Assembly: GCA_958454405.1 (NCBI GenBank)
Contig: CAUEBO010000028.1
Span: forward strand, 1-32,314
DNA: 32,314 nucleotides
Direction: 5' to 3'
DNA from: an uncultured Eggerthellaceae bacterium
GTDB lineage: Bacteria; Actinomycetota; Coriobacteriia; Coriobacteriales; Eggerthellaceae
Under the pieces are notes generated by a model that made no database searches, was not told the origin of the DNA, and saw nothing but the letters and a program-made list of their open reading frames with translations. The position numbers and the translations under genes are program-made. Shown piece by piece: positions 21,690-29,916 of the stretch (positions within the stretch are counted from its first letter, which is position 1; the number at the start of each line of letters is the position of its first letter).

Positions 21690-24461
21690 ATGGAGAAGGC
21701 GTCCATCGGCAGGAGGTTGGTGACGGCGACGTTGTGCGCGTGCCTGGTCGCGATGGGGATCCCGGCGGCGGCGCTGGCGCAGGACGGCTCCGCGGCGGGC
21801 GAGGGTGCGCCGGTGACGGGCGCGGAGGGGGCGTCCTCCGCCGTCCTCGCGTCGTTCGAGAACCCGGACCTTGCGTCCTACGAGGTGGCTGCGGGCGAGG
21901 CCCTGCCGGCCCTGCCGGAATCGCTGACCGCGTGGGACGGGGACGGCGCGCAGGTTGTCGTGGAGGGCGTCTCATGGGAGTGCGCCGACGCCGACCCGGC
22001 CACGCCTGGGACCCACGTGTTCACGGCCGTGCTGCCCGAAGGCTACGAGCTCGCGCCCGATGCGCAGCTGCCCCAGGTGACCGTGGCCGTGTCCGCACCG
22101 GCCACCGTGCTGCGCGGGGCCGCCCCCGGTGGGCCCGGGAACGGGCTGGAGACCCAGATGGAGGTCGTCTTCGACGGCGGTGACGGCTCCGGCACCGCTA
22201 TGCAGGCAGCCATCGGCGCCGCCCTCGCCAAGCTCCCCGCAGGCAAGAGCAAGGGCGACGTGACGGACATCGTGGTGACCGGCGACGCGACGGAGATAAC
22301 CGGCGACGACTGGGCGGCGCTCAAGAACTGCTACAAGGACGGCGGCGAGTGGACCAGCCTGTCCGGTTTGGACCTGTTCGAGATGGACGAGCTGGAAACG
22401 GTGTCGGGGACCGACGGAGGCGGCGCCGCGTCCGGCAAGCTCGCTCGCGTGTGGCTCCCGGATACCCTGGGCTCCGTCGGCGACTACGCGTTCTCCGGCT
22501 GCTCCAGGCTGGACATCGAGTACCTGCCCGAGGGCGTCACGTCCATTGGCGACCGCGCGTTTCAAGGCTGCACCAGCCTGGCCCTCAGTTCGCTGTACGA
22601 GGGCGTCAAATCCATCGGCGACTACGCGTTCGAGGGCTGCACCAGCCTGGTCTTAGGCAGGCTCCCCGACAGCATCGGGACCATCGGGAAGTCCGCGTTC
22701 TCCGGCTGCGAGAGACTGTACTTCACGGAGATCCCCGCGAACATGCTCGCCATAGAGCCCATGACGTTCTCCGGCTGCAAGAACCTCGAGAGGGCGTCCT
22801 TCCCGGTCGGCCTGAAGTTCGTCGGCGAGAGCGCGTTCGAGGGCTGCTCCAATCTCAAGGAGCTTTCGTTCCGCAACGAGAACCCGCCGAAGCTCGACGC
22901 GAACGCCTTCAAGGGCGTCGCCGTGGGCGGCACGGTGTACTGCCCGGACGCGACGGCGTACGAATACGAAGACTCGTTCGTCGCCAACGGGCCGAGCGGC
23001 TGGAGGTACGAGCCCTTCTACGCGCTCGAGGTCGCCTTCGACGGCGGCGACGGCAGCGGCACCGCCATGCAGGCCGCCATCGACGCCGCGCTGGCCAAGG
23101 CCGGCAAGGGCAAGATCGGCGCGAAGGACATCGTGGTGACCGGCGCCGCGACGGAGGTAACCAAAGACGACTGGGGCAAGCTCAAGCGCTGCTACCAACG
23201 TGACAGCGCGTGGGCCAACCTGTCGGGCCTGGACCTGTCCGGCATGGGCGAGCTGACGGCGGTGGGCGTCGATAATCCGGGTATCAAAGATTCCTATTAC
23301 AACAGGCTCGTCGACTTGAAACTCCCGAGCGGCCTCGAGACCATCGACGAATACGCGTTCCTAAACTGCGACAAACTCGTCCTCGACGAGCTTCCGAGCA
23401 GCCTCGAGGCCATCGGCAAAAACGCGTTCGACGGATGCTCGGAGCTGGCCCTCGACGAGCTTCCGAGCGGCCTCACCTCCATCGGGGCCTATGCGTTCAA
23501 TGACTGCGGGAACCTGGCCCTCGAGGAGCTTCCCGCCGGCGTCGAGGACGTTCCCGACTACGCGTTCCAGGGCTGCATCAGCCTGGCGCTCGCGAAGCTC
23601 CCCGCGAACCTCTCCTCCATCGGGCAAGGGGCGTTCAACGGCTGCAAAAAGCTGGCTATCTCGGCGCTCCCTGCGAAGGTGTCCTCCGTCGGCTCCTCTG
23701 CGTTCTCCAGATGCGAGGGTCTCAAGGCGATGGCCCTCCCGTCCGCCTTGCAGTCCATCGACAAGTACGCCTTTCAGGGCTGCACCAGCCTCACGGAGCT
23801 TGAGTTCCACGGCCCTGCGCCCGCGCTCGGCACGGACGCCTTCTCGGGCGTCCCGGCCTCTGGCGAGCTCTACGCGCTGGAAGGCGCGGGCTACGTCAAG
23901 GGCGAGTTCGGCGGCAGTGACTTGGCGGGCTGGGACTTCATCGTTATGGCGCGGCGCACGCTGGCGGACGCAGTCACGGGCGTGCGGGTCACGGGCGTGT
24001 TCTCCCCGGACGCGGCTTTGCTCGTGAAGGAGGGCGGTCTGCACCCGGCGGGCGAATGCGATGCCTGCGACGCGATGCGCGGGCGCGAGGCCGCAGGCAA
24101 GGTGCTGGGGGAGTACTGCGTGTCGCTGGCCTCGGGGCGCCTGTGGGACGGCGTCGAGGCGTCCTTCCCGGTGGGCGCCGCCAACGACGGTCGGGAGGTC
24201 GCCGTCCTTCACTGCGCTGGCGGTGTGCTGGAGGAGGCGGCTGCCACGGTGGCCGGCGGCTCTGCGACGGGCTCGTTCTCAAGCCTGTCTCCCTTCGCCG
24301 TGGTCGCGTCCAAGGGCGTCCTGACCTCGGGATCCGGCCCTTCGGCTCTGGCCGCGACCGGTGACGGCCTCGGGGCAGCCCCGTGGCTCGCGCTCTCGCT
24401 GGCGTCGGCTGCAGCCCTCGCCCTCGCTCTCGCCATCCGTCGCAGGAGCGCCCGCCGTTAG
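21690..24461 (+). CDS. Large BspA-like LRR surface protein with LAATG sorting signal
   Basis: Predicted wall-anchored surface protein of 923 residues. A signal peptide (RRLVTATLCACLVAMGIP, cut near AALAQ at ~30) is followed by a ~120-residue Ig-like part. Two homologous modules come next, each a ~80-residue header (157-~240 and 446-~525; DGGDGSGTAMQAAI, DIVVTG, ATE, DDW, LSGLDL) followed by LRR_5/BspA repeats of the form LPSGLTSIGAYAFNDCGNLAL; the second array is longer. A ~180-residue C-terminal domain with a CDAC pair near residue 790 leads to LAATG (887-891), a hydrophobic helix and an IRRRSARR tail. LAxTG is the motif of class E sortases in actinobacteria. AGGGAG 5 nt before the ATG supports the start. 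The usual BspA role is adhesion; the ligand is unknown. Confidence 0.87.
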   Translation: MEKASIGRRLVTATLCACLVAMGIPAAALAQDGSAAGEGAPVTGAEGASSAVLASFENPDLASYEVAAGEALPALPESLTAWDGDGAQVVVEGVSWECADADPATPGTHVFTAVLPEGYELAPDAQLPQVTVAVSAPATVLRGAAPGGPGNGLETQMEVVFDGGDGSGTAMQAAIGAALAKLPAGKSKGDVTDIVVTGDATEITGDDWAALKNCYKDGGEWTSLSGLDLFEMDELETVSGTDGGGAASGKLARVWLPDTLGSVGDYAFSGCSRLDIEYLPEGVTSIGDRAFQGCTSLALSSLYEGVKSIGDYAFEGCTSLVLGRLPDSIGTIGKSAFSGCERLYFTEIPANMLAIEPMTFSGCKNLERASFPVGLKFVGESAFEGCSNLKELSFRNENPPKLDANAFKGVAVGGTVYCPDATAYEYEDSFVANGPSGWRYEPFYALEVAFDGGDGSGTAMQAAIDAALAKAGKGKIGAKDIVVTGAATEVTKDDWGKLKRCYQRDSAWANLSGLDLSGMGELTAVGVDNPGIKDSYYNRLVDLKLPSGLETIDEYAFLNCDKLVLDELPSSLEAIGKNAFDGCSELALDELPSGLTSIGAYAFNDCGNLALEELPAGVEDVPDYAFQGCISLALAKLPANLSSIGQGAFNGCKKLAISALPAKVSSVGSSAFSRCEGLKAMALPSALQSIDKYAFQGCTSLTELEFHGPAPALGTDAFSGVPASGELYALEGAGYVKGEFGGSDLAGWDFIVMARRTLADAVTGVRVTGVFSPDAALLVKEGGLHPAGECDACDAMRGREAAGKVLGEYCVSLASGRLWDGVEASFPVGAANDGREVAVLHCAGGVLEEAAATVAGGSATGSFSSLSPFAVVASKGVLTSGSGPSALAATGDGLGAAPWLALSLASAAALALALAIRRRSARR
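22158..23268 (+). repeat. Duplicated header module inside the LRR surface-protein gene
   Basis: The DNA for the header at 22158-22389 and at 23025-23268 is clearly homologous; for example both read GACATCGTGGTGACCGGCG, and both encode DGGDGSGTAMQAAI. The LRR array of the first module lies between them. This is an internal gene duplication of header plus repeats, now diverged. Confidence 0.8.
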
Positions 24462-24479
24462 GGCGTGGGGCAGGGGGTC

Positions 24480-24497
24480 GCCGCCTCGCGCGGCGGC
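24480..24497. terminator. Hairpin between convergent surface-protein and permease genes
   Basis: GCCGCC (24480-24485) and GGCGGC (24492-24497) form a GC stem around a 6-nt loop in the 78 bp between two convergent genes; AGGGG and CTCCCT on either side can add partial pairing. It lacks a T-run. Confidence 0.5.
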
Positions 24498-24539
24498 TCC
24501 CTGCGTTGGGGCGCCCTCGCGGTCGCCCGTCCCCGTCCG

Positions 24540-26900
24540 CTACTCGCTTATGAGCTCGTAGGCCGAGGCCTTGCGGATGCGCAGCGCGACGAACAGCGAC
24601 ACGAGGTAGGATACGACCACCAAGACGACGCACGTGACGGCCACCCATCCGTAGGGAACGGGAAGCGAGGTCTTCATGACGCCGAACGCGGCGGTGACGA
24701 GGACGAACAGCGGGTTGAAGCAGTAATACCCCGCCACTCCGCCCACCACCACGCCCACGAAGATGATGGGCACGTAGTTGAACGCGATTTGGTTCATGAA
24801 CTGGGTCGTGGTGAACCCCAGGGCCTTTTGGATCCCCATATCCCTTCTGCGGCGCATCATCGTGGTCTTCATGCCGGTGTAGAACACCAGGATGATGACG
24901 ACCAGGGTGATGCAGAGGACCAGGGCGGCCATGAGCGCCGCGATGTCCGCATAGCTGCCGTATTTCGCATCGAGCATCGCGTTCGTGTCGATCGCGGCGG
25001 CAAGGTCCTTGCGATACTCGCCGGCTGTCGAGTCCAGGAAGGCGTCGACGTTCACCCCTTCGTCAAGGGAAACGTACACCTGCGTGAACCGGTAGTCGCT
25101 TTGCAGGGAGCGGAGGCTGTCGAGGGGCAGGGCGGCGATGAGGCCGCCGTGGTTGAGCATCTGCAGGATGCCTGTGACGTAGCATTCCTCGGAATGCCCG
25201 TTCTTGGCCACCGTCAGGGTGCTTCCGATGCCCTTGCCCGTCATGCTCGCAACGTTGCCCCCGATGGCGATCTCGTTTCGATGCTTGGGATACCGCCCGT
25301 ACACGAGCATATCCCCTTCCAAGCAGCCAAAATCCTCCACGATGTAGCCGACGGTGTTTATCCCGTCGACCGCGAGCGTCGTGCTCTGGAATCCGAAGGC
25401 CTTGCGCACGTCGGGGCTCGTGTTGAGCCGGTCCAGCACCTTCTCGGTTTCGTGCTCGTCGTACATCACCAGGGTCGCATCCGCCGTTTCCCCTGTGATC
25501 ACCTTGATGAACCCGCTGGAATCCACCCCAACGTTGTAGTAGATCGATATGCCGCACACGGCGGCGAAGGTCACTGCCGCCATGATGAAGGAGAGCATGG
25601 CTCCCTGACGCGCGTTGCCCATGATCTGCTTGGCCCCGATGATCAGCGAAAGCGGCCCCCGCGTGGTTTCCAGGGGGAACCTGTTGCGTTTGAAGTTGTG
25701 CGCCTCGATGCCCCGGCGCAGCGCGGTCAGGGGGCGGAGCTTCCTGAACCGCAACGATGCCAGAACGGTTGCCAGGGCTATGATCAGGCAGATGGCGAAG
25801 AGGGTTGCCGCTATGAGCGCGGCGTCGGGCGACGGTTCCCACCGCAGGGCCGATTGGCTTTCCAGCACCAGCGCGATGCCCGGAAGAACGGCCAGCGCCA
25901 GCAGTATCCCCGCGATGCTTCCCACGAGCGCTATCAGCAGGAACTGCAGCACCAGCGACGAGCCGATCTGGCGGCTCGTGTATCCCATGGCCTGCAGCGC
26001 CCCGATGTCCTGCACGCTCTGCTCGATGCTCTCGCTGATGCGGAAATGCATGGTGAGAAGGCAGATGACGAGCAGGATCAGCGCGAAGGCTATCAGCAGC
26101 ACGGCCAGAACCCAGGGGATGGAGGTGTGGTCTTCCCGCACGAGCTGCAGGGGCAGGGCCTCGATGTCGGCGGACGAGGCGCTTTCCATCTCATGGGAGA
26201 AGAAGAACTCCCGGTAATAGTCGTCGAGCAGGGAGAGGCTCTCGCCGACGTCCTCGAATTGTGCGGTGAGCAGAACGCTGTTCGTCAGGGGGAGGTTTTC
26301 GGACAGCTCCGCGTACGCGGCCGGCGTGCAATAGAATCGGTAGTTCGTTCTCATGAGCGACCCGAAGGTGATCTCCTCGGTGAAGCCGGCGATGGTGAAG
26401 GTTTTTTGCTGCCCTCCGATCCTGAAGGTGAAATCGTCGCCAAGCTCGTACTTTCCCGCGGTTTTCATGATGTAGGGCGCGTACACGGATCCGTCGTCGA
26501 GGGGCCGGCCCTCCTCGAGAAGCGTTGGCGGGTTCATGCTCTGGTTCGCGTCGATGCGATCGAATATGAAAACCGCCGTCGTCTTCGAGCCTTTCGCAGA
26601 GAACTCGCCCTGCGCGGAGAGCACGGGGATCGTCTCCAGGTCCTTCAATCCCGGGTACTGCGCAAGGTAGTCTTTCTGCTCGGTCGTCGTGGCGGCTTCG
26701 GGTTGGAGGAGGGTGAGGTGGGCGACGTTCAGCTTGTCGGCGCGCTCGTCGAAGAACTGGCCGTATTGGAACAGGAAGGTGAGCCCGATGTTCAAGAGAA
26801 AGGCCGAGATCATAACCAGAACCACCATGCCGACCGTCTGGCTCTTGCTTTTCCTGATATAGGCGATGGCGAGGGGGACGAGGTTTCTCACGCTCACCAT
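24540..26900 (-). CDS. FtsX/MacB-type ABC transporter permease
   Basis: Membrane subunit of a MacB/LolCDE-like ABC system that usually works by mechanotransmission rather than classic transport; 786 residues. A first helix (~20-42, VGMVVLVMISAFLLNIGLTF) is followed by a ~200-residue extracytoplasmic domain, a group of helices with the FtsX core (~265-420: PWVLAVLLIAFALILLVICLL, then QAMGYTSRQIGSSLVLQFLL), another helix near 450-470, a second extracytoplasmic part, and three C-terminal helices (~650-775, including ALGFTTTQFMNQIAFNYVP and the conserved IQKALGF coupling segment). This duplicated FtsX layout is like peptide-resistance transporters. The ATG at 26900 lies inside the ATPase gene's end (7-bp overlap), so the two are coupled; the longer open frame upstream lies within the ATPase gene. 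Confidence 0.87.
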   Translation of the reverse strand: MVSVRNLVPLAIAYIRKSKSQTVGMVVLVMISAFLLNIGLTFLFQYGQFFDERADKLNVAHLTLLQPEAATTTEQKDYLAQYPGLKDLETIPVLSAQGEFSAKGSKTTAVFIFDRIDANQSMNPPTLLEEGRPLDDGSVYAPYIMKTAGKYELGDDFTFRIGGQQKTFTIAGFTEEITFGSLMRTNYRFYCTPAAYAELSENLPLTNSVLLTAQFEDVGESLSLLDDYYREFFFSHEMESASSADIEALPLQLVREDHTSIPWVLAVLLIAFALILLVICLLTMHFRISESIEQSVQDIGALQAMGYTSRQIGSSLVLQFLLIALVGSIAGILLALAVLPGIALVLESQSALRWEPSPDAALIAATLFAICLIIALATVLASLRFRKLRPLTALRRGIEAHNFKRNRFPLETTRGPLSLIIGAKQIMGNARQGAMLSFIMAAVTFAAVCGISIYYNVGVDSSGFIKVITGETADATLVMYDEHETEKVLDRLNTSPDVRKAFGFQSTTLAVDGINTVGYIVEDFGCLEGDMLVYGRYPKHRNEIAIGGNVASMTGKGIGSTLTVAKNGHSEECYVTGILQMLNHGGLIAALPLDSLRSLQSDYRFTQVYVSLDEGVNVDAFLDSTAGEYRKDLAAAIDTNAMLDAKYGSYADIAALMAALVLCITLVVIILVFYTGMKTTMMRRRRDMGIQKALGFTTTQFMNQIAFNYVPIIFVGVVVGGVAGYYCFNPLFVLVTAAFGVMKTSLPVPYGWVAVTCVVLVVVSYLVSLFVALRIRKASAYELISE

Positions 26901-27721
26901 CCCAAATGCTCGAGAAAGCTGTGAAGCGACGCGCGCCGTTCCTTGTCGGCGCCTTCGTACGGCGTAAGGTCCAGCTCTCCGCATATGCGACCGTCCATCA
27001 GGTACAAGACCCGATTGCCCCTGAGGGCGCAGTTGAGGTCGTGCGTCACCATGACCACGCTTTGCCCGCCTCGGTTCACCGCCGTCATCACGTCGAGCAC
27101 CGATTCTCCCGCAGACGAGTTGAGGGCCCCGGTCGGCTCGTCGGCGAACACCACGTGCGGATGGTTGATCAAGGCGCGGACGATGCCCACGCGCTGAGCT
27201 TCACCTCCTGAGACTTGGCTTGGAAACCTCGACCACGAATCTTTGTCGATGCCGACCTGCTCGAACAGGCTCCTTGCCTCGACGACGAGCTTGCGTGTGT
27301 TGCGCTCCAACAGCCGACCGCTCGCCAAGACGTTGTCCATCAAGCTCATGCTGTCTATCAGGTGTATCTGCTGGAACACGAACCCGCAGTGCGTTCGCCT
27401 GAACACGGCCAGCTTGTCGTCTGATAGCGAGGAGATGTCGTGCCCGTTGAAGTAGATCTTGCCCAAGGTGGGCCGATCCATGCCGGAAAGGGCGTAGAGC
27501 AAAGTCGACTTTCCCGCGCCCGACGGCCCCATGATGATCGTGAAGTCGCCTCGGTTGATCTGAAGGTCGAGGTTCTTCAGTGCGTGGTGCTGAACGCCGC
27601 CGTCGGAAAACGACCTGCTGAGCTTGACTGTGGACAGGATAGGCGGTTGGTTTTCGCGCGCTGCGTTCGGTGCCATGGTCTCCTTGCGGGGGCTCTGCGG
27701 CCCCAGGGTCGTGGTGGACAT
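26894..27721 (-). CDS. MacB-like ABC transporter ATPase
   Basis: ATP-binding subunit for the FtsX-like permease that overlaps its end; 275 residues. Walker A is GPSGAGKS (65-72), the Q-loop GFVFQQIHLIDSMSLMDNV, signature VSGGEAQR (variant of LSGGE), Walker B VVFADEPTGAL and H-loop MVTHD: the MacB/LolD/FtsE type (ADEPTGALN). The ATG at 27721 is 3 bp after the kinase stop and has no Shine-Dalgarno; an ATG at 27676 has AAGGAG just 3 nt before it and would remove a 15-residue unstructured extension, so it is a real alternative. Together with the permease, kinase and regulator it forms one operon, the usual layout of peptide-antibiotic sensing or detoxification systems. Confidence 0.9.
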   Translation of the reverse strand: MSTTTLGPQSPRKETMAPNAARENQPPILSTVKLSRSFSDGGVQHHALKNLDLQINRGDFTIIMGPSGAGKSTLLYALSGMDRPTLGKIYFNGHDISSLSDDKLAVFRRTHCGFVFQQIHLIDSMSLMDNVLASGRLLERNTRKLVVEARSLFEQVGIDKDSWSRFPSQVSGGEAQRVGIVRALINHPHVVFADEPTGALNSSAGESVLDVMTAVNRGGQSVVMVTHDLNCALRGNRVLYLMDGRICGELDLTPYEGADKERRASLHSFLEHLGW

Positions 27722-27724
27722 TGT

Positions 27725-28834
27725 TCACACGAGGGTGAACATGAGGCGGACCGTGAACCCGTCGGGCTTGTTGAAGCATTCGAGGCCGCCCTCCATGCCT
27801 TCCATGAAGGAAGCCGCGTTGTACAGGCCCAGGCCAAAGCCCTTCTTTCCCTGGGCGTTCTTTCCGCGGAAGAACTTGTTGGCCAGAAGGGGCAGCTCGC
27901 TGTCGGCCACTCCGGCTCCGTGGTCGTCGATGTCGACGACCAGCATGTCGTCTTCGAGCGATGCGCTCACTGCGATGTCGGTTTTTGCGTACTTGTAGGA
28001 GTTGGCCAAGATGTTGTCGAACACCTGCTGCAGCCGGTTCGGGTCGGCGTAGATGAGGCAGTCGGGAACGTCTCCGAACACGACGGCCTTCTCGTAGTCG
28101 GCCTTGGAGAGCAGGGCGACGATATCGCGGCTGGGCAGCTCTTGGGGGTGCACCGCCAGTTCCTGCAGCTCGCGCATGGTGGAGTCGAAAAGATTGTCGA
28201 CCAGGCAGATCACCTGGTCCGCTTTGGCCACGATGGTCTCGGCCTGGCTTCTTTGCTTGTCGCTTCGAGCCGTTGCCGCCATGAGCTCCGAGGTTGCCCT
28301 GATGGATGCCATAGGTGTTTTGATGTCATGGCTCAGGGAGGCTATCAGCTCCTTCTTGCTCGCGTTGGCGCGCTGTTCGGCCTCGCGCGCCCGCGCCAAC
28401 TCCGTGCGCATGAGGTCGAAGCTTTCGGTGAAGGCGCCGAAGCTGTTCTCTTTGTCGACGGACAACGGCACGTCCAAGTTGCCCGAAGCCACCTGCTGGG
28501 CAAAGCTCTCCATCTGCTTGAAGGGACGGATCATCCTGCGCTCTATCCTTGCCAGGGCTACCGCGAGTGCTCCGCAGAAAACAGTGAGAAGGACGATCAC
28601 CCCGGCTTCCAAACCCAGGTCGCGCGCCTGCTTTTGAGCCGCCATCTTCTCGTAGGCGCGGTCGAGCTCGGCGGCGATGCGCTTCGCGTCCCAGTTTTCG
28701 TCCTTGGCGGTCATGGCCGTATCGTTGAGCGAGGCCAAATCGATGGTTGTGTCGACGGGGGCGTGGAAGAGGGCGAGAACGCATGCGAGGCAAACAAGGT
28801 ACACGGCAACCAGTATCGAAAGCCGCTTCCTCAT
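27725..28834 (-). CDS. Membrane sensor histidine kinase
   Basis: Two-component sensor of 369 residues. TM1 (~5-24), a short ~50-residue outer loop rich in acidic residues, TM2 (~76-96), a HAMP-like segment (RPFKQMESFAQQVASGNLDV), then the HisKA phospho-acceptor SLSHDIKTPMASIRA with His169, and an ATPase domain with N-box (DNILANSYKYA), G1 DIDDHGAGV and G2 KGFGLGLYNAASF. All catalytic boxes are intact. The ATG at 28834 overlaps the response-regulator stop as ATGA. The small outer loop suggests it may sense through the partner ABC transporter or within the membrane, as in Bce-type systems, although it is longer than the minimal BceS-type kinases. Confidence 0.92.
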   Translation of the reverse strand: MRKRLSILVAVYLVCLACVLALFHAPVDTTIDLASLNDTAMTAKDENWDAKRIAAELDRAYEKMAAQKQARDLGLEAGVIVLLTVFCGALAVALARIERRMIRPFKQMESFAQQVASGNLDVPLSVDKENSFGAFTESFDLMRTELARAREAEQRANASKKELIASLSHDIKTPMASIRATSELMAATARSDKQRSQAETIVAKADQVICLVDNLFDSTMRELQELAVHPQELPSRDIVALLSKADYEKAVVFGDVPDCLIYADPNRLQQVFDNILANSYKYAKTDIAVSASLEDDMLVVDIDDHGAGVADSELPLLANKFFRGKNAQGKKGFGLGLYNAASFMEGMEGGLECFNKPDGFTVRLMFTLV

Positions 28835-29529
28835 GCGTCGGGCGCCTCCAGGCGGTACCCCACTCCCCACATCGTTTTGATGTAGCGGGGGCTGTTGGGG
28901 TCGTCTTCGATTTTCTCGCGCAGCCGGTGTATGTGCACGTTCAGCGTGGCGTCGCTCGTGACCGAGGCGCCCCATACGCGTTGAAAGAGCTCGTTTTTGG
29001 GAACGGTGCGGTTTTTGTTTTGCACGAGGTAGGCCAAGAGCTTGTACTCCATGGACTTGAGCTCTATTTCCTTGTCGCCCTCTGCAAGGCACATGCGGGC
29101 CTGGTTGAGCGTGTACCGGCCGAACGAGCAGGATTCCGAATCCGACGCGTTGTCGGCGCCGTCTCGGCGGTAGCGCCTGAGGAGCGCCTGCGTCTTCGCA
29201 AGGAGCACGTTGAGCGAGAAGGGTTTGGCGATGTAGTCGTCTCCTCCCAGCCCCAGTCCGAGCAAGACGTCGTCGTCGCTCGAGCGCGCGCTGATGAACA
29301 GGATGGGCAGGTCCGACTTCTCGCGCAGCTCTTTGCAGAGGTTGAAGCCCGACTCGCCATCCAAGTTCACGTCCAGCAGGATGAGGTCGGTCGTGTTTCT
29401 CTTGAGAAAAGCGGTGCACTCCTTGCTTCCCGGAACCCATTCGGTCTTCACTTCGAAAAGGTTGAAGTACTCGCACACGCTTCTGCCAAGGGCTTCCTCG
29501 TCGTCGATGATGAGACAGTCGCAATGCAT
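28831..29529 (-). CDS. OmpR/PhoB-family response regulator
   Basis: Cytoplasmic DNA-binding regulator of 232 residues, first gene of the minus-strand operon. The receiver domain has LIIDDEEALG (acidic pocket), phospho-acceptor Asp53 in LILLDVNLDG, and Lys102 in AKPFSLN. The C-terminal winged helix (SFGRYTLNQARM, LKSMEYKLLAYL, VPKNELFQRVWG, VHIHRLREKI, IKTMWGVGYRL) is the classic Trans_reg_C fold. Starts at 29556 and 29544 are also in frame; 29529 is chosen because family members start a few residues before the LIIDDE motif. It probably activates its own operon and may control the divergent adhesin gene. Confidence 0.92.
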   Translation of the reverse strand: MHCDCLIIDDEEALGRSVCEYFNLFEVKTEWVPGSKECTAFLKRNTTDLILLDVNLDGESGFNLCKELREKSDLPILFISARSSDDDVLLGLGLGGDDYIAKPFSLNVLLAKTQALLRRYRRDGADNASDSESCSFGRYTLNQARMCLAEGDKEIELKSMEYKLLAYLVQNKNRTVPKNELFQRVWGASVTSDATLNVHIHRLREKIEDDPNSPRYIKTMWGVGYRLEAPDA

Positions 29530-29552
29530 CTTCCACCCTCTCATTATCCTTC

Positions 29553-29577
29553 GCAAAGGCCTTTTGCCTTCAGTATA
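29553..29577 (-). promoter_or_regulatory. -10 element and palindrome upstream of the response regulator
   Basis: On the minus strand TATACT (plus 29572-29577) lies ~43 nt before the chosen start. GCAAAGGCCTTTTGC (29553-29567), an almost perfect palindrome, sits at the predicted transcription start. No strong -35 was seen, which fits an activator-dependent promoter. Confidence 0.5.
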
Positions 29578-29838
29578 GGTTCATTGTTGGCCGGCGAACA
29601 TGACCGTAAAATTAGTTTTGAAGAAAGGGACGTTCGCTCAAAAAACCTTGCATGAGGTTCTGCACAGAGCGACACAAAGCCGTTCCTGCTCTAAACAGAC
29701 TCCAGAATCCAAGCTTCATAACGGGCGGAAAGCGCCAACCGACGGGACGGGTCGCCTGCGCTCGGCGCGGTGCGCCGTCGTGCGCCTCGAAGATTTAAGA
29801 ATCATTTTAGATTTGGGAAAAGACCTGTTCAGAACCCG
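29578..29838. other. Divergent intergenic region between regulator and adhesin genes
   Basis: About 260 bp with no supported gene; a 90-codon frame at 29600-29872 lacks a ribosome-binding site and any known pattern. It contains a small hairpin (CGGCGC 29763-29768 with GCGCCG 29772-29777), an AT-rich run at about 29788-29822 that could act as an UP element, and near 29578-29604 a partial dyad (GGTTCAT against ATGACC) upstream of the response-regulator promoter. Confidence 0.5.
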
Positions 29839-29859
29839 CATGCTAGGATCACCAGCATG
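29839..29859 (+). promoter_or_regulatory. Extended -10 promoter inside an inverted repeat (adhesin gene)
   Basis: TG (29841-29842), one base, TAGGAT (29844-29849) is an extended -10. It is framed by CATGCT (29839-29844) and its exact complement AGCATG (29854-29859), so a dyad spans from the -10 to the start site (~29856). A regulator binding it would occlude the promoter. Confidence 0.55.
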
Positions 29860-29916
29860 TCCCTGCTGTTAACGGGCGTGTGAAGTGCACAGAAGCAGAA
29901 CAAAGGATGAAACTCG

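Noticed and set aside
21437..21706. 89-codon minus-strand frame over the palindrome leader
   Set aside because: No ribosome-binding site and it only reads through the inverted repeats; not a supported gene.
22480..23800. Possible tandem DNA repeat or CRISPR-like array
   Set aside because: The periodicity is the codon pattern of BspA-type leucine-rich repeats; units are diverged and there are no conserved repeats with unique spacers.
24465..26924. 819-codon plus-strand open frame across the permease gene
   Set aside because: His/Gln/Asp/Arg-rich shadow of the FtsX-like permease on the other strand; no known motif.
29600..29872. 90-codon open frame in the divergent region before the adhesin gene
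   Set aside because: No Shine-Dalgarno, no recognisable domain, and it crosses the adhesin promoter and dyad. Treated as chance.
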